Assembly (NCBI GenBank): GCA_029961685.1
Contig: JARWKL010000010.1
Coordinates: 28,924,111 to 28,988,110 of the forward strand
Length of the DNA stretch: 64,000 nucleotides
Origin: Aristolochia californica
Lineage: Eukaryota > Streptophyta > Magnoliopsida > Piperales > Aristolochiaceae
Reading direction: 5' to 3'
The position numbers were made by a program, and so were the translations under genes. The notes under the pieces were generated by a model. That model was not told the DNA's origin. It was given only the letters and a program-made list of their open reading frames with translations, and ran no database searches. Shown piece after piece: positions 45,671 through 57,569 of the stretch (positions are counted from its first letter, which is position 1; the number at the start of each line of letters is the position of its first letter).

Positions 45671-48600
45671 ATGGCTGGTTCATCTGTCTTGGAGTCGGCT
45701 CTTCAAGAAATACTTATTGTAGTCAAACCTTCAGAGGACGATCGATTGACACGGTTGAATGTCATCAATTACTTCAAAGGAGTAGTTCAAACTGTCGAAA
45801 GTTTGAGAGGTATCTGTCTGAGAACTGTTTAAAGTGAGTTTTTTTTTTTCTGGATTGTGTGTGAAGCTCTATCTTATTAAAGTGATTTTTGTTTTCTGGA
45901 TTGTGTGTGTTTGGAGTCGGGTATTTTTCCTTTTTTTTTGCCATAACCTAAGGGTTAATGGTTTCTACAGTTAATTAGATCAGTTTTATGAAAGATTTTT
46001 GTCCTTAAAGGGTTCTACTGTTGGGATTATCCCAATTTCTGCCTATGCAGGCCCTGCACTATTTGTGCAACTCCTTATGAAAGTGATGTCATCCTTGGGG
46101 TTATCGATTGAATTTTGGTCTATTGGTGACTAAGTTGGTTTGAGATGCACTTGTTTGCTATTTTCCTATCCTAATTGCCTTGTGTGAAGCCTGCATAATC
46201 TGCACATACCTATTGTTGACTTTTGTGAGAATTTGAGATGGCAGATTTTTGTGAAATGTACACCGACTAAGGAGACAAGTTATTCAGATGGAAAGGACAC
46301 AATTGTAATAACTACAAAAAATTTGAATGGTTGGAATTACTTAAGCTGGTCAAAATTAGTTCGGATATATTTAAAAGCCAAGATGAAGAGAAAATGCGTG
46401 ACAGATGATCCTCCTGTTCTAGTAAATGATGATTGGGAAGCTATAGACAACCAAGTAATGACTTGGTTGCTTAATAGTATGGATGTCAAACTTGGGAACC
46501 AAGTTATGAATTGTCAAACAAAAAAGGTGATTGGGACATTTCTCGAGTTCATGTATGCATAGAAAAGTAATTTATCAAGGATTTATGAGCTCTATGCTCG
46601 ATTGTTTAGTTTAAAGAAGGGCAGCAGGAAGGTTATTGATTACTATAATGAGATGTGGAGTACCTTATGGCAGATTAGTGTATACCACCTTATTACCGTT
46701 GATGTCAATCAACATAGATAACAAAAAATACAAATTTATGTTGCAAAATTTCTGGAAGGTCTTGACCCCGAGTATAATGCAGTACAAGCCTACTTCAGAT
46801 GAGGTTCCTTCGCTCCCTAATGAATTTAATAGGGTTATGCATGAATCAACAGTGGTTCACATAGTAGTAAGGAACCACCTATTTTGTCCTTAATATTCAG
46901 TATGGGTCTAGTCTCTTAGAGGCCAATTTTGGTTATGGTGGTAGAAGCACAGGACAAAGCTGAGAGGGCTCAGGTCATGGCAGTGGTAGAGGTGGTAGAC
47001 AGTTTGTCTTTGTGGGTGTACCAACCATGTTTTATACAAATGTTGAGAGAAGTTTGGAAAACCAGTATGGACAAACTGGAGTTTTTTTGGGAGTAGCGAG
47101 ACCTCTACAATTTCAAAGGATGGCCCTATTGACTTCAACTTCTACGTTTGACCTCACTCTGCTCCTACATGTACGTCCAATGGCTTGTTATTAATTCTAG
47201 TGCATCATCTCATATGTTAGGTATGTCTTCATTTGTTTTCAAAATCTTAGTCAATCCTCGTCCTGTAAATAAATTACACTTGTTGATTGCTCATCTTTGT
47301 TGGTTAGTGGAGTAGGTTCTATTTACCCCACTTCTTCTTTGCTTTTTTCTGTAAGCCATATCACAAAGTCTTTGAATTACCCAGTAACCTTCTATCCTAC
47401 TCTTTGTGTATTTCAAGACATCCAGATGAGTAAGATGATTGATTTAGGGCATGGGAGAGATGGATTATATCGCTTGGAGGATTCCTCTTCACATGCATCT
47501 TATGCGCTTCTGTTAAGCACCTAGCCAATACTACCCAAAAGACCGGCCTGTTAGGTAGCGGAAAGCCAAGTACTTAACCCCAGGATTATAACAACTTTAT
47601 GTCAATAATACACCCTTCCAGTGGCATCTTCAACTAGGTCATTCTTGTCTAGCGAAGTTATCCCCTTTATGTTTTTTTGCATTGTCATCTCAATCTCCGT
47701 TTCTGTGCAAGTCCTGTTAGATAAGGAAGTGCCGATGACACCATTTCTTCCTAGTTAGTCTTTTAGTCATAGTCTTTTGAAAATAGTTCATTCTAATGTA
47801 TGGAGACCATGTCCTGCTGTTAGTGCTTTTGAATATAAGTATTTTGTGTCATTTATTGATGATTTTAGTAGATTTACATGTGTATATCTCCTATGAGAGA
47901 AGTTTGAAGTGTTTGATATATTTTTGAATTTTATAATGAAATAAAGACTTGATTTGATGCTTCACTTTGTGTTTGCATACAGACAATGAGTTTGAGTTTA
48001 TGAAAATTAAGAAAGTAGAGAGAGAGGAATTGAAGGAAAGAAGAAGGGAGAAGACTTTGAGAAGAGAGCTTTTGAGAAGACTTGTTGACAACCCCCTCAT
48101 CTATTTTATTAAGTGAAACAAATACAAAATTATATAATTGCCTTTGTACACTTAAAATCACTAAAAACCATTTTATCTCCCAATATACATATTAAACATG
48201 AAGAACAAAATGATGAAGTTCTCAGGAATTACAGCCAATTCTTTTATCAACGTATATTATTTCACTGTAGCTGTTGCTTGAAAGTTTAACTTCTTAGAGA
48301 TTGATTTCATATGTTTAAAAATACTAACAATTTTAACAGGTGCTACTGTTGAACCATTTGGATCATTCATTTCTAATCTCTACTCTAAATGGGGAGATTT
48401 AGATATTACTGTTGAGCCATTGAGAATCTCTTCATCAGTTGAGAGAAGCCGCAAGCAGAATTTACTAAGGGACATAATGAGAGCACTGCAAAGGAGAGGT
48501 AGTTTCTCATCACCTCATAGTTTCATTAATCCTTAACTTTGATCTACAAAGCTGTGTTTTCAAAACAGAACCAGCCATCAAACCGTAGGCATTGCTGGTT

Positions 48601-51600
48601 CCAATCTAACTGGCCCAGATAGAGCAGGTTCAACCAGTGCTTGGGCAAAAATGGGATGCTAGTTAGTAGTTAAACGTTCACCAAGACCTGTTATAGGTCA
48701 ATCCTTCGAATCCTTCCCCCAGCACAAAATATTTTCCCCTTATCTATTGATCTAATAGGTCCAACCGTTCTGGTTTACTGGTTGAACTGGTTCAGTCAGC
48801 TGGTTTCTTTTGTTTTACTTGAAATTGTTTCTTCCCTAACTGGAAAGGACTGCAGTTCTGGTTCAGCTCAGTTGAGCCAACCAGTCCGGGCCCCTGGGTC
48901 CTTCCCCCCTCTCTCCCCAACTCGGTGGGTCATTACACCATTCATCAAAAAAACTTTAGTTAAGAATCCTTGGTTCATTGTTATATTCTCCCCCCTTTCT
49001 ACTAAAGTGCTTGAGAATTAGATTTGGGTGATTTTAAGTTGCTGTACTTCTTTATCTTAAGTGAGGGGTACTTCTGTAATTTACCAAATGAAGCTATATT
49101 GTAAACAAACTTTAAGACATCGTGGATCACATATCTTGACAACTTCTTTCTTTTGGAATATCCTCTTTCTTGTTATTTCTTTCTCTTCTTCTTCAAATTC
49201 ATCTCTCGTCGTTTTGCAATCTCTTCTTCAGTCTTGTACTTGCTGCAGTATATAAATCTTTCAATCTCTTTTTAGTTTATCAATTTGCCTCTAATTAAAC
49301 TCAAGGAGAGAGCTTTTTCAAAGAAACTGAAGGAATGAGACCTTATGATTAAAAAATATGATTATAGAAAATCAGCAAGAATCTATAATAATCTAATTCC
49401 ACATGATATCTATAATAAAACATTTTTCGTAAAGTGACCATCTACTTTCTGTTAGCAGATGGTGTTGTTAGTCTAATATTTAAATAGATGGTCTTGACAG
49501 CTATAGCAGAAGGTTAGTGGATTCTAGTTGATCAAAAGATTATGCAATCTTTTCGCGGACCACATTTCTCAAGTCATCTTTCATAAATGCCTTCTGACTT
49601 TGGCTTTCCAAATGTTGACTTCACAGACAGATGTTGCTGTTGATTTGTGCAAAAGAAAGTATTTTGTAATGCAAGGCATAAGAAAAGCAGCATTGCAATT
49701 GATTGTGTTTATCTCCTTTACTTAATTTAGTATATGATTAATTATTAAGAAACAGAGATTGCAATTGATTGTGTTTTTCTAGTATGTGGTTAAGTAATAT
49801 TGCTTTGAAGCTCCTTTCGGTGAAAAAACACATCAGGTGTCTTTTCTTGAGAATCTCAAAACATGTGTTTTTTTTATAATGTTGGAAAATTTTAGATGTT
49901 TTCCTTTACAATTTCCTCTATATAGCTGCTAAAGAATGTTTCAAACTTGTATCTATTGATAGCAATAGAACTGAGAAACTGTGCCTTATGTTAGGGCGAT
50001 GCAAATTAAGTGTTCAATGCATTATATTTTCTTACCCTAGCTGCCATCTACTCACAATCCGAATACCCCCTAGCAATGCTTGCTTACTATAGTTGCTGGT
50101 TTTCTATCTCTTTTTTCTGTTTGAATTTCTACTTAAATAAGCTAACAGCTCCATAAGTAGTATATTCAACCTAAAAGCAATCCGTGACACATAATACATT
50201 TTCTTGATAGGAGTGTAGTTTTGTTCATGGTCATGTGTCATTGACTACAGCCTCTGAATCTGACTTGCTTACTATTGTTCTTTTAAATCTTTGGTTGTTG
50301 TACTATGTACTAAATAACTAAAACAAATTCTTCTGGCATATCATTTGACATGTTTCTGATTTTCAGATTTTCTTACTTAGGCTGGCATCCAGTGAAGGTT
50401 TATTGAGCTTCATTTTCACCAACAATTTGTATTTGATTTCTTTCTTTTTAGTATTTGAATAGCATGGTCATTCTCCATGTCGAGAAACATATTTGGGGGT
50501 GCTTTGGTCATTTGTCACTAAGCGCATAGTGTGAATGGTCCCTCTCCCTTATCTGGTTTCTTAGTATCAGAGTGTTGGGTTTGATTTATCTGTATATATC
50601 CAGAATAGGTTAAGTTATAAGTTATGGCAAGAAGGGCAATCTTACACTTGTTCTTTATTTTTTTTTAGTTAAAAGATACGAAGGGACAAAAGGGGTTGAG
50701 CCCAACCGCTGGTTCAGTCTCTTTCAGTTCTGTGGGCAATGTTGTCATTATTCTCTGTTTTTCTTAAGCAAAAGATATTAGGGGACAAGTAGGTTGAGCC
50801 TGACTTCTCATTCAATCTATCCTAGTTCTGCGACAACTGTTATTTATCTCCCTTAAAAAAAAAAAATCTTTGTTATTTATCTCTGCTCTTGCCTCTTAAA
50901 CCTTCAAATTTAACTCTATTTCTTAATTAATTTCTTCCATGGCTTAAATGGTTGAAATTTTTCCTGTTCTTCTCTGCAGGTGTACATAAATTGGAATTCA
51001 TTCCAAGGGCGAGGGTTCCTCTTTTAAAATTTGAGAGCAATCAAAGTATTTCATGTGACATCTCGATTGATAATCTTCTGTGTCAAATCAAATCCAAATA
51101 CTTTTTGTGGATAAGTGATATAGATGAACGGTTCCGTGATATGGTTTTGTTGGTCAGTTGTATACTTGTTTATTTACCAATCGTATCAGTAACCTGATTG
51201 CTTGTCAGTGATGGATATTTTTCACACGATTTTCATATGTAGGTCAAGGAATGGGCGAAGGCACAAGGCATAAATGACCCCAAAAATGGCACATTTAATT
51301 CATATTCACTTACTTTACTGGTTATCTTTCATTTACAGGTAAATTCTGTAATATTCTTTTTATAAGGCTATGAAACATTAAGAAATTCTTCTTCCATTTG
51401 GGCCAAAGCATGTACTTTGTCATTGAGGATGTTTACACCTTACCACTATTATTTGAATTGACGGGGTTGTGTTGTCTATCGGGAGAATAATGATTTCATC
51501 TCATAAGTGGTATGAACACTGCCACTGACTAATGTAAGATTCAGTAACTCAAATGGAGTGAAGAAGTCTCTGAAACGTCCCATTCTTTTACTGATTTAGT

Positions 51601-53612
51601 TCCTGTTGCATCCTAGGTTTCTTGTTCTTGAAAGTTCGATGTTGCTTGCTGCAATATTTAAGTCTTTTTTTGGTTTTAAAGCTAATAAGTGTAGTTACAT
51701 GAGGTATGTTGCTGAGAAGTTCCTGTGCCTGTTGATTGCAGACATGCAAGCCATCAATATTACCTCCGCTGATGAGCATCTTTGATGGAAATATTGCCGA
51801 TCTTATCGGTACAAAGAATTTACAAGATTCAGTAATTGATGGGAGTGCCTAACTGCTTGTCTATTATCTTATCGACTCAATAACAAGAATTTATGGAGGC
51901 TTCAATTGTGGAGTTAATCTGAGTTTTGTTTATGAGGTGGAGTAGTTTCTAAGAAGTGCTGAGTGTCTGTAGTTATATCTCTGTAGGAATGCGGTCACAT
52001 GCTTCAATCGAAACTACTTGTGCTGTAAACATAGCAAGGTTCAAACGCGAAAGATACAGAAGAAATCAAAGCACACTGTCTGAACTGTTTGTTTCATTCT
52101 TTGAGAAGGTAATCGTTGTGTCATGTACTCTAAATATTGCTGGTTATAGAAATGGTTCCTTTGTGATGTTTAAATGTCTTTGAAAATCTGATAGATTCCT
52201 GCAGATACTGAAATCTGATAATGGTTTAGTCATAAACCAGAGGATGGAAAAGGGAAAGAAAAGAAAAGAAATATGAGTGGAAATGTTTATGGAGAGAGGT
52301 AGTGAGAGTTCACACGGATTTTTATTTATTCTACAAACTTTGTACAAGACCAACATACTCCAGGGATGACTTGCATGAACGAGTTATTTATATCATATAT
52401 TTCAACAGATATGGGTTGTATCTGTGTTTCTATCAGGGTATATTGCATATCATCTTCCTAGAATCTGAAATGGAGGATTGATCTAAACAATACCTACATA
52501 ATTAGGAAGGCACTGTGATGATGATAATGTGCGATTTTTCTCTGGTATTCCAATGTTTTTTAATTTTTGAGCATTGAATATTTTCTAGTGCAAAGTGTGA
52601 TTGCCTCATTGTACCTAGGAGTATACTAGTTTTTTTTGTTTTTTTTATTTTTTATTTTTATAAAGGTAGGTGTATACTAGCGGATACCACCAAATATGTA
52701 ATTTAATCGTGACATTTAAAAATGTGTATGATTTGGGTTACTCTTTGAATTTGTGTTGAATGCCTAAGTTTTTATTGAAATCTCACTTTCTTTCCAAAAC
52801 TTTTCTTTTATTCTCTGTATCTTACAGTTCTCCATGATTAAGACACATTCAGCAGAACATGTTATTTGTACATATACTGGAAATTGGGAACGCAAACGGA
52901 ATCAATCCAGATGGATGAGGACACCCTCGCCAATACTTGTAAGGCATTTAATTATGTGCACTTCAGTGCTTTGAACTGATCAACCAAATAATCTTTTCAA
53001 TGATGATTAACTTGTCTGACCTTTTAAGGGAGATACAGGGTAAATAGACATATTGACCTCATTGATCATGCTGGAGTCTTTCAAACCGGGATTGCAGAAA
53101 AAGGAAACTGGAGTTTTGTAAAAATTATATGGTGCTAATTTATTATTTGAATTTAGTTGTCCAGGTTGGCTCAAGGATTGAGGTTCAGAATTATTATTAA
53201 CCTCATTATTTGGTAACTGAACTAGGTGTTTGGACTCTTGATACGTTGACAATGACATTCAGTATATTTTAATGAGGAAACTTGTTACTAATTTAATATT
53301 TTTATACATAAGAACCTATGTAACGTTTTGACTTTTGAACTGTAATGTTTATGCCTACTTCACATTTGTTGGTTGCAGATCGAGGATCCATTTGAGCAGA
53401 CAGAGAATGCTGCAAGATCTGTTGGTTCATTTGACCTGACAAAGATTGATGAAACTTTTCAGGAGACTCACGATAAACTTTCATCTGTATTATCGAAGAA
53501 CTCTTTGATTCCCATTCTGGTTAGGCCAGAAATTTGTCGACTGCTTGGAGTAAGAGCTCCACAACGTGATCTGTCTCCTTTACAACAACTTCTGCGAGAC
53601 TTTTACGTATAG
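45671..53612 (+). CDS. HESO1: HESO1-like terminal RNA uridylyltransferase, copy 2 (native C-terminus)
   Basis: Eight coding exons, all GT-AG, give 366 residues: 45671-45809, 48340-48498, 50980-51152, 51243-51338, 51742-51808, 51987-52108, 52828-52938, 53379-53612. All phases match copy 1. The catalytic set is intact: FGSF, GDLD (Asp66, Asp68), SCDISIDN (Asp126), then VKEWAKAQGIND and NSYSLTLLV. The substrate-side segment LEFIPRARVPLLKF is nearer to Arabidopsis HESO1 than the copy 1 version, and the end QRDLSPLQQLLRDFYV stops at TAG. The Gln/Asn-rich tail of Arabidopsis HESO1 is missing, so this is a short form. In exons 1 and 2 most differences from copy 1 change amino acids. A functional uridylyltransferase is plausible but untested. 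Confidence 0.85.
45912..48005 (+). pseudogene. Ty1/copia gag and integrase relic in HESO1 intron 1, copy 2
   Basis: The partner of 26865-28960. It starts abruptly at 'tttggagtcgggtatttttcc' with no LTR, then gag (46270-46562 is one clean frame with WNYLSWSKLVRIYLKAK and DDWEAIDNQVMTWLL), the decayed protease-side motif, pre-integrase CVFQDIQMSKMIDLGHGRDGLYRLE (about 47400-47480) and an integrase start. Stops throughout. Confidence 0.87.
48499..50979 (+). other. Intron 2 of HESO1-like copy 2
   Basis: Collinear with intron 1 kb-scale text of unit 1 (29471-31729). It includes the MITE-like element (about 48555-48808). It also has about 330 bp absent from unit 1 (about 50425-50765), in which the phrase 'aaaagata..aggggaca...ggttgagcc' is a second, diverged copy of the text at 50768-50830. 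No gene in it. Confidence 0.55.
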
Positions 53613-54407
53613 CCCTCCATCTCCATCTGTGAGGACTAACAGGGCGATGCAAATGTGGGGGTGAAGGTACATTTGATCAGTGATCAGCTGTTATTTGCGA
53701 CAGTTAATATCTAGTTCAAATTCAGTTGGAGCTGTCTGATAGCTTGGGTTGTTCTGGGAAGCCAAGATACTGTACTTTGATCTTTTTAACTGGATTGTCA
53801 CCGTATGCTAGCTTAATGATCAAAACTGATAGTAGGGTTATCCGTGATTGCATAGATTATTATAAACAAACTCCTCAAGTCTTGTTGGGGGAGGTTCGAG
53901 ATGGCTTTTAGAAGCTCATAATGCTGGTGTCGGTCTTCTGTGGTAAGGGATTAGTTAAAAGTCTTTATTTGCAGATTTGGTGGTGGCAGACCCATGTGCT
54001 CCCTTCCATCTATTCAATTTGCACAATTGGTTATCACAACCGTTGACCATTATTATCAAAATTGTAACTTAAATCCTAGAAAGTTGGTTGAGTTCAATTT
54101 GAGTGTTTTAACTGTGAAAACAAGCAGTAATCAGGTTTGAGAGACACACTCCAATAGATTTCTTTCCTAGTGACCCAAACCACTTCAACATTTGAACATT
54201 TCTAATGGCATGATCTAAATAACTAAATAGACCTAAATAAACTTGCCTTTGCGACATTTTACGTCATTTTTGCCCATATAAATTCTCCTACTACACTTGC
54301 TTGAGAGCTCAATTTTGTCCTATTAATGTACTCTTTTATAGAAGGTTTTACAACCCATTGTTGAAAACCTTAAAGTTTCCTTATAGGAATGATCAAACAG
54401 ATAATTT
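53613..54407 (+). other. 3' flank of HESO1-like copy 2
   Basis: This probably contains the 3'-UTR. The sequence is unique in the window and not part of the duplication. Short frames (for example 53726-53911) have no family support. I see no further gene until the eS7 fragment. Confidence 0.4.
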
Positions 54408-54815
54408 TTCTTCCAAAATGGCATCATGAACTGCAGTTAGAGTACGGCTGCGAGGGCGCACAACTGCTGAACCCTTCTTTGGCGGCATAAGAATCCTTCG
54501 TGTAGCAATCAGTATTACATCCTAGCACAACATATAAGCATTAAACAAAGGAAAATCATAACACCAGATCAGACCACAGATATAACACTGAAAGAAACCA
54601 GTAAAGTGCGACCAATTTCTAAACAGATGAACTGTGCATTGTACCCCAACATCATCGAAAATGATGTTCACGAGACTCCTACAGAAAGTGGAGCTCACCT
54701 TGCCACTAAACTTCTTCACTAGTTCTCGCACGAGCCTCACATGAATCTTTCGGAAAGCTTTCCTCAGTCTATAGGGAACATTAAGAACAACAGCTTTGCG
54801 GTTTCCGGTAACATC
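54408..54815 (-). pseudogene. Ribosomal protein eS7 (RPS7) fragment with retained intron
   Basis: The minus strand reads [18 protein letters not shown] and [22 protein letters not shown] (54815-54699), a GTGAGC donor, an intron ending GTGCTAG (54698-54524), and [17 protein letters not shown] with [19 protein letters not shown] (54523-about 54412). These are the central residues of cytosolic small-subunit eS7, about 75 of 190. The N-terminal part is removed exactly where the copia LTR starts at 54816. The downstream exon beyond [10 protein letters not shown] is missing. The blocks are in frame and well conserved, so the break may be recent. Confidence 0.88.
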
Positions 54816-54991
54816 TGTTGAGATTTCTTCCTATATATAGAAAGATATTCTTTCCTTATTCGTAAAAATCTTGTAATCCCTGTAATCTCTCTCAATTCTT
54901 TCGTGTATAGATTATTACAATCTGTAAATCGGCTATTTAAGTCAAACGATGTGAATAACAATACAACGAAAATTGAAATCTTATTTTTGAG
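54816..54991 (+). mobile_element. 5' LTR of a Ty1/copia element that runs past the window end
   Basis: A short LTR starting TGTTGAGATTTC, with a CTATATATAG box at 54831-54840, is followed at 54992 by TTAGTATCAGAGTGGGAG, the degenerate tRNA-Met primer site. The gag and integrase-side genes that follow (55850-56788 and 63447-64000) belong to it. Confidence 0.75.
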
Positions 54992-55002
54992 TTAGTATCA
55001 GA

Positions 55003-55467
55003 GTGGGAGAATCATTATCCTTCTCCTTCCAGTCGCCGAAGAACAGAGCAGAAGCTCTCTGTTTTCTGCTCTGTAACAGCATTGTTCAGTGCTCCCGTAT
55101 TAATATCGGTTGTCACCGTGAGAAGCACCATCGTCACCCTACTCCGGCGGAACTTCTGAAAGACGCCGACGACTCCAGTCGAGCCACCGCTCTGCCTTCC
55201 AACAACCCGCTTCAACGGTCTCAATGGATAACTTCCAGTCGTCGAAGAATAGAGCAGGTCTGCTCTGTAGTTGCCATGAACAACACTGTTCAGTGCTACC
55301 GTATTTATTTCAATCGTCACCATGAGAAGCACCGTCGTCACCCTACTCCGGCGGAACTTCCGAAAGACGCCGACGACCGCATCCGAGCCAACGCTCAGCC
55401 TTCCAGCGACCTGCATCAACGGTCCCGACGGAGAAGAAGTTTTCTTTCCTCTCGGTCATTGCCGTAA
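55003..55467 (+). CDS. Leader open frame built from a 200-bp tandem repeat
   Basis: 154 codons are open from an ATG at 55003. Two diverged repeats (about 55024-55222 and 55230-55427) each encode a segment with a REKHHRHPTPAEL or HEKHRRHPTPAEL motif followed by KDADD. It lies between the primer site and gag, where copia elements usually have untranslated leader. I know no family for it, and it may be open only because the repeat unit is in frame (about 206 bp apart). Confidence 0.3.
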   Translation: MGESLSFSFQSPKNRAEALCFLLCNSIVQCSRINIGCHREKHHRHPTPAELLKDADDSSRATALPSNNPLQRSQWITSSRRRIEQVCSVVAMNNTVQCYRIYFNRHHEKHRRHPTPAELPKDADDRIRANAQPSSDLHQRSRRRRSFLSSRSLP

Positions 55468-55849
55468 ACAAAAGACCTGTCGCCCAAACTCCTGCAGGAC
55501 TCATGAAAGTCACTGACGAACTACAACCGAACCACCAGCCCGACGAAGGAGGAGCTGCATCAGCGTCTCGACGAAGAAGACAAAAGAGGCACGAGAAAAA
55601 ACTTTCCGCTTAGCTTAGGCCAAACTAGGTCAAATTTTTTTATTATTCTACCGACCAGAACTCGGACCAGACCACAATCAAAGGCCAAACTAGGTCAACC
55701 CGGCGACAAAAGCGAACCGGACCAATTCTCGGACCAGACCAAAAATAGAGACCCAAACTGGGTCAACGCAGCTGCAGGAAGTGGGTTGGACCAATATTTT
55801 TGGGTGATTTTATTCTGATCACCGCCAATCACCTTGCATCATGTCGAAG

Positions 55850-56788
55850 GAATCAACACCGATTATTCATGTTTAATCCAAAAACTCTGGTTTTACAGCC
55901 AGCGTTATTCTTACCGAAGTAAACTATGATGTATGGTCCCAAATCATGGATATGCAAATTACAGGATGTGAGAAGTTTGAATATATTATGGGAAAAACAC
56001 ATCTCCCACAAGAAACTGATGCTTCCTATATGAAGTGGTATGCTGAAAATCAAAAAGTTAGGGGTGGTTGCTAACCTCTATGTCACCAGATATTATGAAG
56101 CGCTATATTTGGCTGCGCACCGCACTCGAAATCTGGAATGCTCTGGCCAAAACTTTCTACGATGGGTCAGATGAATCACAACTTTTTTCATTGAATTAGA
56201 GAGTTTTCTCCACCAAACAAACTGGTCGCCCTCTGTCAACATATTATGGTGATCTTATGGAAATTTTCCAAGAACTTGATCATCGTGATAGGATTATAAT
56301 AAAAGATCCTGATGATGTTATCACCTATAGAAAATCTGTTGAAAGATTGCGTGTACACATTTTCTTAAACGGATTGGATGCAGAATTCGAACAAATTTGA
56401 GGCAAAATTCTCAGAAAGGACCTGATATTGGATCTTGAAGAAGCCTAGGCTTACATACGTCGTGACTCTATTCCCAGAACAACTTTAAATAGTGAAGTTG
56501 ATCATGTTGAGTCACCTGCAATGGTGGCACATCGAACTTAGCCTAAAACAGCTCGACCAACTGGTCCTACTAGTTATCAAAATCAGGCATCAAGATCTCA
56601 GAATCGCAACTATGAGATTGGAACAACAAAACCAGAGCGTATTTGTAGTCACTGTGATGAGACTGGGCATACAAAATCATGATGCTATTCGTAGAATGGT
56701 GGGATCCTACCAAAACGCCTCGCAAACGGAACTCTAAACCAAATAATCATGCTTCCGTTGTAGTAGTAGAACCCTCCACCTCTCACAC
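55850..56788 (+). pseudogene. copia gag relic, first part of the interrupted element
   Basis: The plus strand has NYDVWSQIMDMQITG, then YMKWYAENQK, MSPDIMKRYIWLRTALEIWN and LAKTFYDGSDESQLFSLN, STYYGDLMEIFQELDH, VHIFLNGLDAEFEQI, and a zinc knuckle CSHCDETGHTKS with a stop just before its last Cys (56648-56685). About six stops are spread through it. The frame reaches EPSTSHT and is cut by the LTR at 56789. It resumes as TTEDASVLIATF at 63447. Confidence 0.88.
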
Positions 56789-57569
56789 TATTGGAAGATG
56801 GGCCCATGCTCACACGACCAAGGAAGACCCACATATCCAAGTGTGTTGGAAGATGGGCTCAAGCCCATAAGATATGGGACCCACCATGATCACATGAGGT
56901 GGCATAAGAAGTCTTACACAATAAGAAATCTAACAAAGCCACAATTATTATGGAAACAGGTCTCCTAGAGGAGTTTCAGTTTAAAGATGTTTTGGTCATG
57001 TTAGTCTTCTATTTATATTGGGTTATTTAATTATGGTAGAACTTATTTTTAACTGTTAGAGTTTGGGTGTAATTGGGACAAGGGTAATTTAATTGTAATT
57101 GAACTCTACTACTTTTCTCTATTATAAATAGTGGTTCATTTACTCTAATTATATTAAGTCAATGAAGTATTTATCTTTTCCATAAATTTAGCTTGGTATC
57201 AGATAAGGTTTTGTGAGTTGACTCGGTCAACCCACAAAGGTAATGTGATTTTTTCTGATCTATTATCTCTAACAGTTTAGGTTCGTATTTTATTTCTCTC
57301 TTTTTAGTCCCTATACCCGTTTTTTTCTTTGCGTTATCACCTCTATACAAGGGTTTTCATATTGAATATTATGTATTTACGGAAAGTTATTCGAATCTAC
57401 TTCCTAAGGAAAAATGAATTTTTGTAATCAGATTTATCTACAAAGAGAAATCAATATTTGAAACAGCAAAGGTTAGATTGCAAAAGAGGTTCGTGCAGCA
57501 GTAGAAAACTTCAACTTCCGAGCTATTTTATGCTATCAAGAATGAAGCTTTATATGAAAATTATATATT

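Larger units (their letters stand above)
39797..53572. repeat. Segmental duplication, unit 2
   Basis: The partner of unit 1. It carries the same order (PDK1 blocks, TPLATE fragment, promoter, HESO1 exons) without the big Harbinger element, the promoter element and the solo LTR. It has its own LTR element (40578-41572) and Harbinger relative (41580-42637) between PDK1 blocks B and C. Homology to unit 1 ends inside the last HESO1 exon. Confidence 0.9.

Noticed and set aside
53726..53911. 61-codon plus-strand frame after HESO1 copy 2
   Set aside because: It is probably 3'-UTR; no start context, homology or splice support.
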